Below are positions 9,500 to 16,648 of a DNA stretch of 64,000 nt, in pieces; position 1 is the stretch's first letter; each line of letters begins with the position of its first letter. Source of the stretch: Bacteroidales bacterium UBA4179 (GTDB lineage: Bacteria > Bacteroidota > Bacteroidia > Bacteroidales > Dysgonomonadaceae); NCBI GenBank assembly GCA_002381125.1, contig DFUT01000026.1, positions 1 through 64,000 on the forward strand. The letters run 5' to 3'. Below the pieces are notes generated by a model, which was not told the origin of the DNA, did no database searches, and was given only the letters and a program-made list of their open reading frames with translations. Position numbers and translations under genes: made by a program.

Positions 9500-9526
9500 A
9501 TAAGCCGCTGATATTAAGCGGCTTAT
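9500..9526 (+). terminator. Stem-loop terminator after the hypothetical gene
   Basis: A perfect 10-bp stem (ATAAGCCGCT / AGCGGCTTAT) with a seven-base loop, followed by a T-rich stretch, about 40 bases after the stop codon at 9461. It separates the integrase side from the next gene group. Confidence 0.65.
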
Positions 9527-9583
9527 TTCATTTTCAAAGTTCCCTTTTTCAATGCTTTTCTGAGGTTTACCTAATTTTACATT

Positions 9584-9660
9584 ACTAAATCGAACGGAAG
9601 GAGTGTAAGCCTCCGCAAGATTTAGTGAACTAAGGGCGGGGAAGTCTTACACCTATCCCC
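9584..9660 (+). ncRNA. Two-hairpin structured leader with complementary loops
   Basis: Hairpin 1 pairs 9584-9591 (ACTAAATC) with 9619-9626 (GATTTAGT) and contains an inner GGAG/CTCC stem. Hairpin 2 pairs GGGGA at 9638-9642 with TCCCC at 9656-9660. The loop of the first (GTGTAAG, 9603-9609) is perfectly complementary to the loop of the second (CTTACAC, 9646-9652), so a kissing interaction or pseudoknot is possible. The structure lies 28 bases before the DUF3853 gene. It may be a cis-regulatory RNA, or a DNA site for replication or mobilisation; I cannot tell which. Confidence 0.45.
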
Positions 9661-9688
9661 AACCAGGGAAACAAAAATTTTAATTGTT

Positions 9689-9967
9689 ATGGAAACAATT
9701 TCAGAAAACACCCCAGTCGTGATGCTAACGGTTAAACAGTTGCGTGAAGCGTTGAAAATGACTGATGAAGTAAGAATAAGCGACGATGAAAAACCGAAGC
9801 ACTATGTTTATGGAATTGCCGGTATAAGACAGTTATTCGGCGTTTCGCACGTTACGGCTATCCGCTATAAAAACACGATTATCAAAGATGCTGTGAGTCA
9901 ACAAGGCAGGATAATAGTTACCGACGTAGATAAGGCGATGGAACTATTCAAGAAGGCAAAGAAATAA
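9689..9967 (+). CDS. DUF3853 family protein (excisionase-like)
   Basis: A 92-residue protein of the DUF3853 family, common in Bacteroidales integrated elements. After a short N-terminal part with TVKQLREAL comes the core YVYGIAGIRQLFGVSHVTAIRY, a helix-turn-helix-like segment resembling the winged-helix fold of excisionases. The C-terminus ends with VTDVDKAMELFKKAKK. Family members are thought to act as recombination directionality or regulatory factors; this is inferred from fold and context. It is the first gene after a structured leader, and the DUF3987 gene follows after 19 bases, so the two are probably co-transcribed. Confidence 0.8.
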   Translation: METISENTPVVMLTVKQLREALKMTDEVRISDDEKPKHYVYGIAGIRQLFGVSHVTAIRYKNTIIKDAVSQQGRIIVTDVDKAMELFKKAKK

Positions 9968-9986
9968 CCCTTAAATCCTATCAAAA

Positions 9987-11297
9987 ATGGCAGAGTTGAA
10001 ACAGAATATTGAAATTCCACAGAACGCCGAACTTAACAGCGAAAAATCTTTCCCCATCGATTTGCTGCCCTTTTGGTTACAGGAGGTCGTTGACGAATGT
10101 AGTATCAGTTATGGCACGCCATCCGAATTATGGGCGACGGCTTTTTTGGCAGGCATATCGGCCGCAACGGGGAAAAAAGTTTCCCTAAAAAATCGGAATT
10201 ACATTAACTACCCGCAGTTATGGATCATGATTGTCGGACAATCGGGGACGGGAAAGTCCGACCCGCTTCGATTGGCGTTTGCACCCTTAAAAAAAGTCGA
10301 TGAGGAGGCCTATGTAAACTATCGAGCCGAATTTAAGGAATGGGAAGCGTGCGGCAAGGAAGGGGCACAACCACGATGGAAACAGGTACTAATAAATGAC
10401 ACGACGCCTGAAGCGCTTTACTCGGCGTTGCAATATTCCGATATAGGGCTAACATTGTACAGGGATGAGCTAAGCGGGTTTTTCGACGATATTGGACGGT
10501 ATAACCGCAGCGGGGAAATAGGGCACTACTTGAGCATTTTTTCAAACGAGACTTTTTCAGTCAATCGAAAAAACGATACCCCACTATTAATCAAAGATCC
10601 TTTTTTGAATATTGTCGGGACGGTGCAGCCGTCCGTTTTAGAGGGGATATTTCAAAGAAATAATGGCGATACTTCTGGTTTTATGCAAAGGTTTCTTTTC
10701 TTATTTCCTGAATTTCCGGAGAGGAAGTACAATCCCCAATCGGTTGACACGAATATTCTTCAAATGTATAATAACCTGATAAACAGTATTTTAGATTTAA
10801 ACGAGGATACAACCTTTGAAACAACATTGAGCCCTGATGCAGAGGAAAGGTATAAAGAATATTTTTCACAATGCGAGAAAAACCGAATGTGTTCCGATGA
10901 TTTTTGGGCAAGCGTGTACAGCAAGGCCGAAATCCAAGTGTTACGGCTTGCATTAACAATAAAGCTGGCACGGTTAGCCGAAAAAAAGAGCAATTTTGTT
11001 GAGGTTGAGGACGTGGAGTGCGCAATTTCGATGATGGAATATTTCATTTTCTCGCTTAGAAAATTTAAATCAACAATTTCCGAGCCGAAAATTAAAACAA
11101 GCGATTTGATAAAGGAAATTTTCAACGAAAATCCACAAGCAAATCAATCGGAGGTTGCGAGATTTTTTGGAGTGTCGCAACAATATGTGAGTAAGTTGGC
11201 AAAAAGTGTCAGGTTGTATGGTTGTAGTTGTAGTTTTACACAACCGTTTACTGGCGCAGGTTACAGCGAAAATAGGGTACAACCTGAAAAATATTGA
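9987..11297 (+). CDS. DUF3987 family P-loop protein
   Basis: A 436-residue protein of the DUF3987 family, found beside primases in Bacteroidales mobile elements and likely a replication ATPase/helicase-like factor. LPFWLQEVVDE begins the conserved part, and MIVGQSGTGKSDP (about residue 80) is the Walker A loop. A helical region follows, then a C-terminal helix-turn-helix (around 385-405, QSEVARFFGVSQQYVSKL) that may bind DNA. Substrate and exact reaction are not established. In many relatives the primase gene comes first; here it follows about 100 bases downstream, so the order is reversed. Confidence 0.8.
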   Translation: MAELKQNIEIPQNAELNSEKSFPIDLLPFWLQEVVDECSISYGTPSELWATAFLAGISAATGKKVSLKNRNYINYPQLWIMIVGQSGTGKSDPLRLAFAPLKKVDEEAYVNYRAEFKEWEACGKEGAQPRWKQVLINDTTPEALYSALQYSDIGLTLYRDELSGFFDDIGRYNRSGEIGHYLSIFSNETFSVNRKNDTPLLIKDPFLNIVGTVQPSVLEGIFQRNNGDTSGFMQRFLFLFPEFPERKYNPQSVDTNILQMYNNLINSILDLNEDTTFETTLSPDAEERYKEYFSQCEKNRMCSDDFWASVYSKAEIQVLRLALTIKLARLAEKKSNFVEVEDVECAISMMEYFIFSLRKFKSTISEPKIKTSDLIKEIFNENPQANQSEVARFFGVSQQYVSKLAKSVRLYGCSCSFTQPFTGAGYSENRVQPEKY

Positions 11298-11401
11298 ACA
11301 ATAGACTAAAAAGAACATGGTTGTAGGCTAAAAACCACGAAACGCAATACTGTAAACGATTTAACGAGGGTACAACCTACAACCTACAACCAATTAAAAA
11401 A

Positions 11402-12241
11402 ATGGAAAATATGGTGAGTATATATAAGAATATAACCGACACGGTTGGAGCGAAAGGGAATTTATTTTCATTCCTTACCACCGACAAATGGAAACCCCTA
11501 TCGGATAAAGTAAAGAATGCACCAAATAAGGAAATCCGTAACGCTTTAAAGAAGGATTTGCCGTGCTGCACACCGTCGGGATTGTTTAGTGAGCGCAACG
11601 AAGGCGGGTTAATCAAACACAGCGGTTTTATATGCGTGGATATTGACGGCCAAGATAATCCAACCATAACCGATTGGCAGGGCTTTGTTGCGGAATTGGG
11701 GCATTTGAAAGAGGTTTATTTTGCTGGATTATCTGTGAGCGGTAGGGGTGCTTATTGTTTAATTCAAATACGCGACCCAAAACAGCACGAGGAGCATTTC
11801 AGGGCGATTGAAGAGGACTTTATAAGGTATGGTATAATCATTGACCATGCTTGTAAAGATGTTTCACGGTTAAGGATATACAGCTATAACGAACACCCTT
11901 ATATTAATGAGCGTGCCAAAGTTTACACAAGAATATTCAAACCGAAACCGATACAAAATCACTTTTATTCGAATGGAAACGATGTGAATGAATTGGTGCG
12001 GAAAATAGTCGAAACACAAACTAACATTGTCCCCGACTATCAAAGCTGGTTTGAGGTTGCGGGGGCATTAGCAAACGTTCCCAACGGTCGGGAACTGTTT
12101 CATGCGGTTAGTCGGATAGATAGTGCAAAATACGACCCGAAAGATTGCGATAAGCAATTCGATAGGGTTAAGGCCGGCGCAGGGATAAACATTAATACGT
12201 TTTTTTATTATGCAAAACTTAATGGAGTAACACTGAAATGA
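11402..12241 (+). CDS. BT4734/BF3469-type primase
   Basis: A 279-residue archaeo-eukaryotic-type primase of the BT4734 (VirE N-terminal) group, expected to make primers for replication of the element. The catalytic DxD pair is visible in CVDIDGQD (about residues 79-85). The SVSGRGAYCLIQI strand and the DHACKDVSRLRIYSY segment are hallmarks of this group. The C-terminal 75 residues (DYQSWFEVAGAL to FFYYAKLNG) form a PriCT-2-type domain. A second ATG three codons in, at 11411, is equally possible as start. The stop codon overlaps the start of a 44-residue ORF (ATGA). Confidence 0.82.
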   Translation: MENMVSIYKNITDTVGAKGNLFSFLTTDKWKPLSDKVKNAPNKEIRNALKKDLPCCTPSGLFSERNEGGLIKHSGFICVDIDGQDNPTITDWQGFVAELGHLKEVYFAGLSVSGRGAYCLIQIRDPKQHEEHFRAIEEDFIRYGIIIDHACKDVSRLRIYSYNEHPYINERAKVYTRIFKPKPIQNHFYSNGNDVNELVRKIVETQTNIVPDYQSWFEVAGALANVPNGRELFHAVSRIDSAKYDPKDCDKQFDRVKAGAGININTFFYYAKLNGVTLK

Positions 12242-12372
12242 AAGAGAAACTAATCAAAATATTTAATTTGAAATTCGTTACAAAAACGAAGTGGAATGAA
12301 ATTTATTATTCCGATGCCCATGTGTTTATATTTAATATTGCTACAAAAACGTGGAAAATCAAGCCACGATAA
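12238..12372 (+). CDS. Small ORF translationally coupled to the primase
   Basis: A 44-codon reading frame whose ATG overlaps the primase stop codon (ATGA at 12238-12241). The predicted peptide starts MKEKLIKIFNLKF, is basic (many Lys), and contains aromatic residues such as KTKWNEIYYSDAHVF. I do not recognise it. The overlap is a usual sign of coupled translation, and base composition matches the neighbour. It may be an intact small protein or a shortened remnant, since the next 160 bases hold only the edge of an insertion sequence. Confidence 0.4.
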   Translation: MKEKLIKIFNLKFVTKTKWNEIYYSDAHVFIFNIATKTWKIKPR

Positions 12373-12531
12373 CAGGTCATGAACGAGTAAAAACAGGCAT
12401 GGATAAATAGAGCGAGGCACAAAATAGGCAGACATTGAGCTGGTAGGGGATTTACTTCATCGCCAAAACATTCGATAAATTTTATAATCGGTAAGATAAT
12501 TTGATAAAACAGTGTAGCGTAAAAATTGTAA
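12373..12531. other. Non-coding gap before the insertion sequence
   Basis: About 160 bases with no convincing reading frame or structure. It ends at the left inverted repeat of the IS481-type element. Confidence 0.5.
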
Positions 12532-13527
12532 TAGTCAAGACTTTCTCTGACAAATATCTTACATTAGGGAACAAAAACTGTCCGATGACTTTTGCGAAGT
12601 TACGTAATTTTTCTCATCCTTACAATCGGAAGAGATACTGTTATGCTCATCCGATTGCAGATCGCCTGTATTCTGTATCTCATATTTTCTTGCTACAGCT
12701 ACTCCATCAATGAAAATCTGCATCGGTGTCTTGCCAAAACAGAACTTTCCGGAGTGTGTTCTTTGCGGGTTGTAGGAGTTCATCCATATATCCGGGTCCG
12801 TCTGCAACTGTTCGATCGAAGTGTAGATTTTCTTTCGGAACGCAACAGCATAGAATTCGTTTTGGACGGTTCTATGAATCGCTCACAAATACCGTTTGTC
12901 TGAGGACTTTTAGCCTTGATTTTGGTATGATCTATGTCTTCTACGGCCGGATAAAGTTCGTACTCGTGAGTTTTCCTGTTTCCGCAATATTCAGTTCCTC
13001 TGTCCGTGAGCATACGCATAAGTTTCAGATCGTGTTGTTCGAAAAAAGGAATAACCCTGTCATTAAGCATATCAGCGGCAACAAGTGCGTTCTTGCGATC
13101 ATACAACTTTGCGAATTCGATCATGGAATAGGTATCGATGATGGTTTGCCGGTAGAGATTAGGATACCTTTCTTTCGTAATTCATCAGATACACGAACCT
13201 GCTCTAAGGCCGGCTTGTCAACAGCCATTTGTATAACAGCCTGCTCTATATGCTCTTCAACCCGGTTCTTTATGACAGGTTTACGACGGGATATTTCCTT
13301 CAATGCAATTTCTACGCCTCGTTCGTACAAATCTTTGAAACAGTAAAAGCTGTCACGACTATAGCTCATGATCTTACATGCTCGTGACACATTTCCTAAC
13401 TGTTGGGATAGTTCCAACAATTCCAATTTGTTCTTGATGACTTTTTCTGATGTGGCCATAACTCAATCCGTTTTCTGTTACAAAAATTATTCTTTTTATT
13501 TGTATTTGCCAGATTAAGTCTTGACTA
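12532..13527 (-). mobile_element. Decayed IS481-type insertion sequence
   Basis: An element of about 996 bases bounded by imperfect terminal inverted repeats of about 25 bases: TAGTCAAGACTT...CTGACAAATA at 12532-12556 and its counterpart at 13503-13527. It holds a broken transposase on the minus strand. I see no clear target duplication. It lies inside the larger element, between the primase group and a hypothetical gene, and cannot move by itself. Confidence 0.75.
12559..13459 (-). pseudogene. IS481-family transposase, disrupted
   Basis: Remains of an IS481/IS3-like DDE transposase. The N-terminal helix-turn-helix part (13459 down to about 13150) is intact and begins MATSEKVIKNKLELL. An internal deletion with a frame change then joins it to the first catalytic strand IIDTYSMIEFAKLYD near 13130. 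The second catalytic stretch (MLTDRGTEYCG, SPQTNGICERF) is in frame, but another shift follows at about 12880. The C-terminal part (MNSYNPQRTHSGK) lies in a third frame. I judge that 80-90 codons are missing between helix-turn-helix and catalytic core, from memory of intact relatives. Confidence 0.8.
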
Positions 13528-13544
13528 ATTCAGAAAGCCCTTGT

Positions 13545-14258
13545 TTACATCATACTCAGGTCTAACTCCAGGTTGACTGCCGCTGACATTAATGTTCCCC
13601 CGCTTGCTTTGGCTATCCCCTGTAGTGTCCGTAGCAGATGTTCCTTGTCCTCCCACTTGCTTAGATGCGGGAAGTACTCTTCGGTAAGGTTCAATTCAGC
13701 TATCACCTCTTCTGCTGTCTTGTTGTTGTTCTCCGTGTTCATATTGTTCTTTGTTAGAAGGTTCAACGTTTTCGGTTTTCTCGATTTTTCTTGAATATCA
13801 GATACTTTTTCGCCTGTTTTTTCGATCAACTCATCGGCTTCTTCTTTGACTTCTTCCTTGGTATTTATAACATGTTTTTCTGTCTCTTCCTCGAAGTTTT
13901 GGTTAACATCGAATTTGGAAACATATTCGTATGGATCCATCTTTTTTACCAGCTCCTCCATGCCAGGCATGGCACGTGCTCCCTCGTATGAGGTTTTCAG
14001 GTACGGCCATATTGCATCGCCCAAATCGGCAACCATCATTCGTGCGAAGTCGATAAACCTATGGGCTACCGATCCGATGTGGTACATGGCCATCTGCGTA
14101 CCGATGAAAAATATTTCCAGATCGAAACCTGCACTCTCCTTGTCTTTCTGGTTGTCCTTCTCCTCCTGACTTTCACTGTCTGGAACGCTCCCTGCCACTT
14201 TGGGCATCACTTTTAATAGAAGATTCATCTTGTCAATCGCTTTCTGTTTGTTGTCCAT
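13545..14258 (-). CDS. Hypothetical protein, minus strand in the element
   Basis: A 237-residue protein, opposite in direction to most of the element and not recognised. It has no signal peptide. Residues 1-45 are charged, 48-120 contain the most hydrophobic stretch (FDLEIFFIGTQMAMYHIGSVAHRFIDFARMM), and 120-185 are Glu/Lys-rich and may form a coiled coil. The end is a compact helical region (VIAELNLTEEYFPHLSKW). Its 5' end overlaps an open frame without a start codon (14233-14396) that looks like the end of another gene, so this may be one survivor of a larger module. Function unknown. Confidence 0.6.
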   Translation of the reverse strand: MDNKQKAIDKMNLLLKVMPKVAGSVPDSESQEEKDNQKDKESAGFDLEIFFIGTQMAMYHIGSVAHRFIDFARMMVADLGDAIWPYLKTSYEGARAMPGMEELVKKMDPYEYVSKFDVNQNFEEETEKHVINTKEEVKEEADELIEKTGEKVSDIQEKSRKPKTLNLLTKNNMNTENNNKTAEEVIAELNLTEEYFPHLSKWEDKEHLLRTLQGIAKASGGTLMSAAVNLELDLSMM

Positions 14259-14396
14259 ATTTGTTTAGTTTTAATGTTAGTAAATCCTGCTTGGACAATA
14301 TACCCTCGAACATGTTAACCCGTCCTGATTCTATTGCGGTAACTTCCTTGTTATATGCATCAAATATAGTATGAATTTCCGTATCTTTTGCATTTT
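14233..14396 (-). pseudogene. Possible 3' remnant of a truncated minus-strand gene
   Basis: An open frame of about 54 codons with protein-like composition (contains EIHTIFDAYNKEVTAIESG and FEGILSKQDLLTLKLNKYG). It has a stop directly upstream and no early start codon. It overlaps the start of the next minus-strand gene by about 26 bases, as genes in one operon often do. It is most simply the tail of a gene whose 5' part was lost. Confidence 0.3.
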
Positions 14397-14576
14397 TCAA
14401 GCATTGTCGCAAGCAATTACTCGACCTCTAAATCAATTTGATGATTGGATATTCTCCGTTATGCTTACGTCTTCTTTTATTCAAATATAATACTGAATTT
14501 TCTATATAATTATTACTCCGTTTGACAAACAAATATGCAAAAGAAATGGTAAAAAACGGTAAAAAACCGATATGTT
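14397..14576. other. Non-coding gap, probable module junction
   Basis: About 180 AT-rich bases between the minus-strand remnant and the truncated ATPase pseudogene. No RNA, repeat or gene was seen. Broken genes on both sides suggest an old recombination or deletion junction. Confidence 0.45.
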
Positions 14577-15417
14577 ATGCAATATATAAAACAAAAAAAG
14601 CTATATATCACTGTAATAGCCTCATTTTCGGCCTTCGGGATGACTGGATTCGAAAAGGTTATCTATTTCGATTTCGAATTAACTGATAAGCAATTCGAAA
14701 ACAGATATTCTGTCAACTTCGCAAATCATTACTACTTTGCTGATAACTTGATCCGAATCGAAATCAATCCCGATCCAGATATCCCCGATGGAATATCTTT
14801 CGAAACATATCTCAATCAATCGATTGAGCAGACAATCGTCCAAACCGGGACACATTCTCATCATCGACAATATAACCTACCTCCGACAGGAGAACGAAAA
14901 GGCACGCGACGCGCTTCCTCTGATGAAAGAGCTCAAAATGCTCAAAAATAAATACAACCTTTCTCTGCTTATTTTGGCTCACACTCCCAAAAGGGATATG
15001 TCAAAACCTCTCACACGAAACGATCTGCAGGGAAGCAAAATGCTCATCAATTTTTGCGACAGCTCTTTTGCCATCGGCGAAAGCTCCACCGACAAGTCGT
15101 TACGATATCTAAAAATGATAAAAGCTCGATCATCAGAACTTCTCTACGATGCCGACAATGTATTGGTGTGCCGGATTTGCAAACCCGAAAATTTTCTCAA
15201 ATTCGAATTTCTCAACTTCGATTACGAGAATAATCACTTGCGAATTCCTTCTGATAACGACAAAAAACAACTCGAAGACCAAATAGCCGCACTCATGGTC
15301 GACAAACCCGATGCCTCAAGCTATGCTATCGCAAAGCGACTTTGTACCGATGATGCCAAGTTCAACAGTTTCAAAGTCAAGGTCAATCGAATTTTCAAAC
15401 GGCTTCAAAACAGCTAA
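14577..15417 (+). pseudogene. RepA-like AAA ATPase, truncated and frameshifted
   Basis: Remains of a RecA/RepA-type replicative ATPase of Bacteroidales elements. The Walker A region and everything before it are missing. The first frame has KVIYFDFELTDKQFENRYS, and a shift near 14840-14850 moves the reading to the frame with HILIIDNITYL (Walker B type). The rest is well preserved: LAHTPKRDMSKPLTRNDLQGSKML and the C-terminal winged-helix-like part (DKPDASSYAIAKRLCTDD). The downstream part can be read as an ORF from 14788, but it lacks the nucleotide-binding loop. It is followed after about 110 bases by a Toprim gene, its usual partner. Confidence 0.75.
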
Positions 15418-15526
15418 TTTCACTTCGTCATGGTAACAAATAGTAACACGGGTAACACCTGTTACTATTGTTTCCAATTGTTACCAATTTCATTTTTTAT
15501 TGATATTCCCTAAAAATGTTTATACA

Positions 15527-16531
15527 ATGAGTTACCGATTACCCTATCTGCAAAAATACGACAGCCCATCCTCTCGTTTCACTTGCCCTCAGTGTAAAAC
15601 GCCTCATAGTTTCACCCGTTACATTGACGGCGAAACAGGACAGCCCATTCATTCCACAGTAGGCAAATGCAATCGAGTTGTCAAGTGTGGTTATTACTAC
15701 ACCCCAAAACAATATTTTCTTGATCATCCGCATATCATGGATCATAACACTACACTTCAAAAAACTTTCACAATGCATAACTCAAACACAATCACCCGGA
15801 CTCAACCCTCATTTATTCCGTTCAAATATGTCAAAGCCTCCGCGTCTTACCATTCCAATTTCGTGCTGTTTCTTTGTCGATTTTTCTCAAAACGACAAAT
15901 CATGCAGGCAGTCGAAGATTACGCCATCGGAGCCCCTAAACAAAAAGAAGTCATTTTTTGGCAAATGGACATTCACGGAAAATTCCGTACCGGAAAAATC
16001 ATGCAATACAATCCCGATACAGGGAAAAGAGTAAAAAACCAAAACGATGCCATCAATTGGGTACATGCCCTGCTCAAAAAAACCGACACTCAGTTCGCCG
16101 ATTTTAACCTTTGCCAATGCTATTTTGGAGAACATCTGTTGCGTTTATATCCGCACAAACCCATTGCAATCGTTGAAAGCGAAAAAACAGCCGTCATTGC
16201 AAGCATCCTTTTCCCCGATTACAACTGGTTAGCACCCGGAGGCCTTAACGGCCTCAATATCGAAAAATCTCGAGCACTCCGAGGTCGCACCGTCGTGCTC
16301 TACCCCGATGCCGGTTGCTATGCTCTGTGGAAAAACAAGATGCAGGAAAACAAAACTTCCATCCAACTTTCCATCACCATTTCCAACTTGGTCGAAACCA
16401 CTGCCACTCCCGCCCAAATTAAGGAAGGCTACGACATTGCCGATTTCCTTATCCATTCTATCGATTCCAATCGCGTCGTCTCCGGATGTTTCAATTACCC
16501 CCCAAGTATAGCCCAACGCTCCAAAAAATGA
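15527..16531 (+). CDS. DUF6371-type zinc-finger/Toprim primase-like protein
   Basis: A 334-residue protein of the DUF6371 type. The N-terminus has a zinc ribbon (FTCPQCKT, then KCNRVVKCGYY), as in primases. A middle part follows, and the C-terminal Toprim-like fold shows IAIVESEKTAVIAS (Glu motif) and VVLYPDAGCYALW (Asp motif, though the usual DxD is reduced to one Asp). It probably helps priming or template handling together with RepA-like ATPases; the upstream RepA gene is now broken. I start it at the ATG at 15527; the frame extends to a TTG at 15500. Its stop overlaps an ATG (ATGA) opening a 22-codon frame. Confidence 0.72.
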   Translation: MSYRLPYLQKYDSPSSRFTCPQCKTPHSFTRYIDGETGQPIHSTVGKCNRVVKCGYYYTPKQYFLDHPHIMDHNTTLQKTFTMHNSNTITRTQPSFIPFKYVKASASYHSNFVLFLCRFFSKRQIMQAVEDYAIGAPKQKEVIFWQMDIHGKFRTGKIMQYNPDTGKRVKNQNDAINWVHALLKKTDTQFADFNLCQCYFGEHLLRLYPHKPIAIVESEKTAVIASILFPDYNWLAPGGLNGLNIEKSRALRGRTVVLYPDAGCYALWKNKMQENKTSIQLSITISNLVETTATPAQIKEGYDIADFLIHSIDSNRVVSGCFNYPPSIAQRSKK

Positions 16532-16596
16532 TCGAAATTAATCCTGCCGTCCAATCCCTTATCGTATCTTTCGATCTGGAAGAAGCATCCTCCTGA
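16528..16596 (+). pseudogene. 22-codon stub overlapping the Toprim gene stop
   Basis: An ATG in the ATGA overlap at 16528 opens a frame of only 22 residues (MIEINPAVQSLIV...). The coupling suggests that a longer gene once followed here and was replaced by the helicase/methylase cargo, whose own promoter-like sequence begins 25 bases later. This is inference. Confidence 0.25.
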
Positions 16597-16621
16597 TTTT
16601 CTTTTTCCAAAAAAAATTGTG

Positions 16622-16629
16622 TAGTTTTG
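16622..16629 (+). promoter_or_regulatory. Candidate -7 box for the helicase/methylase operon
   Basis: TAGTTTTG fits TAnnTTTG, with a T-rich -33 region (ATTTTC) about 20 bases upstream. It lies 20 bases before the helicase start codon. Confidence 0.45.
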
Positions 16630-16648
16630 TAAAAAAGTTAAACACTTT

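Noticed and set aside
12726..13346. A 206-residue plus-strand open frame across the IS region
   Set aside because: It is antisense to the recognised IS481-type transposase fragments and shows no protein family features.
14788..15417. Intact short ATPase gene starting at 14788
   Set aside because: The first residues of this frame lack similarity, and the matching upstream part lies in another frame, so it is a frameshifted remnant.
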